Positions 6,413 through 7,150 of a stretch of 7,150 nucleotides of DNA are shown in pieces. Below the pieces are notes generated by a model. That model was not told the DNA's origin. It made no database searches and saw only the letters and a program-made list of their open reading frames with translations. A program made the position numbers and the translations under genes. Each line of letters begins with the position of its first letter. Positions within the stretch are counted from its first letter, which is position 1. The stretch is from an uncultured Muribaculaceae bacterium (lineage in GTDB: Bacteria; Bacteroidota; Bacteroidia; Bacteroidales; Muribaculaceae), in NCBI GenBank assembly GCA_910586895.1, contig CAJUIW010000026.1, positions 1 to 7,150 on the forward strand, read 5' to 3'.

Positions 6413-6437
6413 CATGCCGAAGGCATGGCCCTACGAA
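6413..6437 (+). repeat. CCCTAC-flanked hairpin just after the WecA-like stop
   Basis: CATGCC-GAA-GGCATG (6 bp stem, 3-base loop) followed by GCCCTACGAA. It lies two bases after the stop codon, so it would sit at the extreme 3' end of the coding mRNA. No T-run follows, so it is not a standard terminator, though it could protect or shape the 3' end. Confidence 0.75.
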
Positions 6438-6536
6438 ATCGCATAAAACGAGATAAATCAAATATATCATACCTCAAACGCATCACGAACCGCGTCAAAG
6501 GGTCTATTATAGCCCGTTAGGGCGACTTTCATGTAA

Positions 6537-6566
6537 CCCGCCACAAAGCGTCAGCGGCGTGGCGGG
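6537..6566. repeat. Long-loop palindrome, CCCGCCAC stem, inverted loop
   Basis: Arms CCCGCCAC and GTGGCGGG enclose a 14-base loop that is the exact reverse complement of the loop at 175-188. The element is therefore inverted relative to the others, and its stem sequence differs while pairing remains perfect over eight bases. Confidence 0.85.
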
Positions 6567-6588
6567 AATAAGTGCAACAATCTATAAA

Positions 6589-6608
6589 GAGTCCGCAAGG
6601 ACGGCTTA
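6589..6608 (+). repeat. GAGTCCG-GGACGG element, plus-strand right copy
   Basis: Reads GAGTCCG-CAA-GGACGGCTTA. The core pairs as GTCC-GCAA-GGAC. It is inverted relative to the left copy at 128-147. Confidence 0.65.
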
Positions 6609-6623
6609 TTCCACCAGACAGAC

Positions 6624-6643
6624 AGAATCCGTCCTGACGGACT
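6624..6643 (-). repeat. GAGTCCG-GGACGG element, minus-strand right copy
   Basis: On the minus strand it reads GAGTCCG-TCA-GGACGGATTC. Together with the 6589 copy it forms an inverted pair about 20 bases apart. Confidence 0.65.
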
Positions 6644-6667
6644 CACACGGCGGGTGGCGGCTGCGTC

Positions 6668-6695
6668 CCCGCACGCCGCTGACGCTTTGTGCGGG
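6668..6695. repeat. Long-loop palindrome, CCCGCAC stem
   Basis: Arms CCCGCAC and GTGCGGG (7 bp) with the same 14-base loop as 175-188, followed by TTACAT. One G is missing from the right arm compared with the left-hand copy. Confidence 0.85.
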
Positions 6696-6701
6696 TTACA
6701 T

Positions 6702-6773
6702 GAAAATCGTCCGTTCCGGACTATAATGGCGCTGTAAAGTAGGGTATACATCGCAAGGCGATGTCCCTACGAA
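6702..6773 (+). repeat. Direct repeat module A, first right copy
   Basis: Same plan as 202-296: the GTCCG-TTC-CGGAC hairpin, a linker with CTGTAAAGTAGGG, the ACATCGC-AAG-GCGATGT hairpin, then CCCTACGAA. The loop differs from the left copy by one base while the stems are identical. Confidence 0.85.
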
Positions 6774-6829
6774 GTCGGGATCTGTATAACTGGCATCTTC
6801 GAAGCCATACTGCTGTAGTCGGCCGTGTG

Positions 6830-6857
6830 CCCCACTCCTCGCACGCTCGAAGTGGGG
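6830..6857. repeat. Long-loop palindrome, CCCCACT stem
   Basis: Arms CCCCACT and AGTGGGG (7 bp) enclose a 14-base loop of different sequence (CCTCGCACGCTCGA), followed by TTATTC. It keeps the loop length and GGGGTTA flank of the class. It lies in a block of roughly 70-85 bases absent from the left mosaic. Confidence 0.8.
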
Positions 6858-6894
6858 TTATTCTCAGTACGCCTCTGCGAGGCTTGCTTCCCGG

Positions 6895-7032
6895 GGATGG
6901 AAAGTTATCTTTCAGATAATTCTGTGGGGCTCGGCTTTCCGCGGGGCTCGCTTTTCCGCGGGGCTCGCTATCGCTCGGCCCGCGGCTAAAACATGAATGA
7001 ACCTTTCAGGTTCGCTATGCAGATGCATCTAA
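6895..7032 (+). repeat. Direct repeat module B, right copy
   Basis: Second copy of the 335-456 module in the same orientation. It differs by a tandem duplication of a GGCTCG-CTTTTCC-GCGG unit and by scattered substitutions, several of them in the hairpin loop (for example TATCGTT to TATCGCT). Both arms of all three hairpins are conserved. Confidence 0.9.
6928..6961 (+). repeat. 17-base tandem duplication in module B
   Basis: Two adjacent 17-base units, both beginning GGCTCG and ending CCGCGG, differing at one internal position (GGCTTTCC versus GCTTTTCC). The left module B has a single unit, so this is a copy-number change by slippage or unequal exchange. Confidence 0.85.
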
Positions 7033-7039
7033 TGTTACA

Positions 7040-7099
7040 TCAAAATCGTCCGTTCCGGACTATAATAGCACTGTAAAGTAGGGTATACATCGCGAAGCG
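7040..7099 (+). repeat. Direct repeat module A, second right copy, broken at its end
   Basis: Repeats the GTCCG hairpin and linker of 6702-6754 almost exactly. At the second hairpin, ACATCGC-GAA is followed by GCG and then TTTTAGCGG instead of the rest of the right arm, and the CCCTAC flank is missing. The copy therefore breaks in the middle of the palindrome. Confidence 0.85.
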
Positions 7100-7150
7100 T
7101 TTTAGCGGTCGGAAGACTTAATCTGGCGATTTATTAGAAGGTTTCCTGTT

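Larger units (their letters stand above)
6411..7150. repeat. Right palindrome mosaic, no gene
   Basis: I see no credible gene here. The mosaic begins two bases after the WecA-like stop and contains CATGCC-GAA (6413-6427), GCCC-GTTA (6512-6523), CCCGCCAC with 14-base loop (6537-6566), GTCC-GCAA (6591-6602), TCCGT-CCTG (6628-6641), CCCGCAC with 14-base loop (6668-6695), GTCCG-TTC (6709-6721), ACATCGC-AAG (6748-6764), CCCCACT with 14-base loop (6830-6857), GCCTC-TGC (6871-6883), TTATCT-TTC (6905-6919), CCGCGGG with 16-base loop (6956-6985), GAACCT-TTC (6999-7013), GTCCG-TTC (7048-7060) and a broken ACATCGC (7087-7099). Six of these follow the same order as in the left mosaic. Nothing recognisable is visible from about 7104 to the end. 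Confidence 0.8.

Noticed and set aside
6413..6427. Intrinsic terminator for the WecA-like gene
   Set aside because: The hairpin is short and followed by GCCCTACG rather than a T-run; the same unit recurs elsewhere as part of the mosaic.
6411..7150. Insertion sequence or transposase remnant
   Set aside because: No transposase fragment, terminal inverted repeats bounding a unit or target duplication could be seen; the palindromes are too short and varied.

Overview
The window looks like a chromosome segment from a Bacteroidales bacterium, probably Muribaculaceae-like. Three signs support this. Candidate promoters match the Bacteroidota -7 box TAnnTTTG. Gene starts lack Shine-Dalgarno sequences. 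The flanks carry dense short hairpins of a kind I associate with this group; that last taxonomic link is from memory and untested.

Layout: positions 1-485 hold no gene but a mosaic of short palindromes. Positions 486-5046 hold six intact minus-strand genes, read right to left: a 110-residue Ala/Pro-rich acidic protein (possible scaffold), a 423-residue HK97-fold-type major capsid protein, a 188-residue probable head-completion protein, a portal protein of about 473 residues, and two small proteins of 139 and 141 residues. Four of the genes are coupled by short overlaps: capsid to 188-residue gene (4 bases), 188-residue gene to portal (14 bases), and 139- to 141-residue gene (4 bases). Positions 5047-5294 are a divergent promoter region. 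Positions 5295-6410, on the plus strand, hold a WecA/TagO-type polyprenyl-phosphate sugar-1-phosphate transferase with all family motifs. Positions 6411-7150 hold a second hairpin mosaic that repeats much of the left one in the same order and orientation.

The six minus-strand genes look like the head-building part of a tailed phage. No terminase, protease, tail, integrase or lysis gene is visible, yet every reading frame is open. This is either a remnant, part of a satellite or gene-transfer-type element with functions elsewhere, or a domesticated shell. The WecA-like gene is probably host housekeeping for surface glycan synthesis and is unrelated in function.

The most unusual non-coding signal is the hairpin mosaic. 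Several hairpin classes keep loop and flank while the stem sequence changes on both arms, which suggests selection on pairing. The mosaics lie only downstream of the two outermost genes and not in the divergent promoter region.
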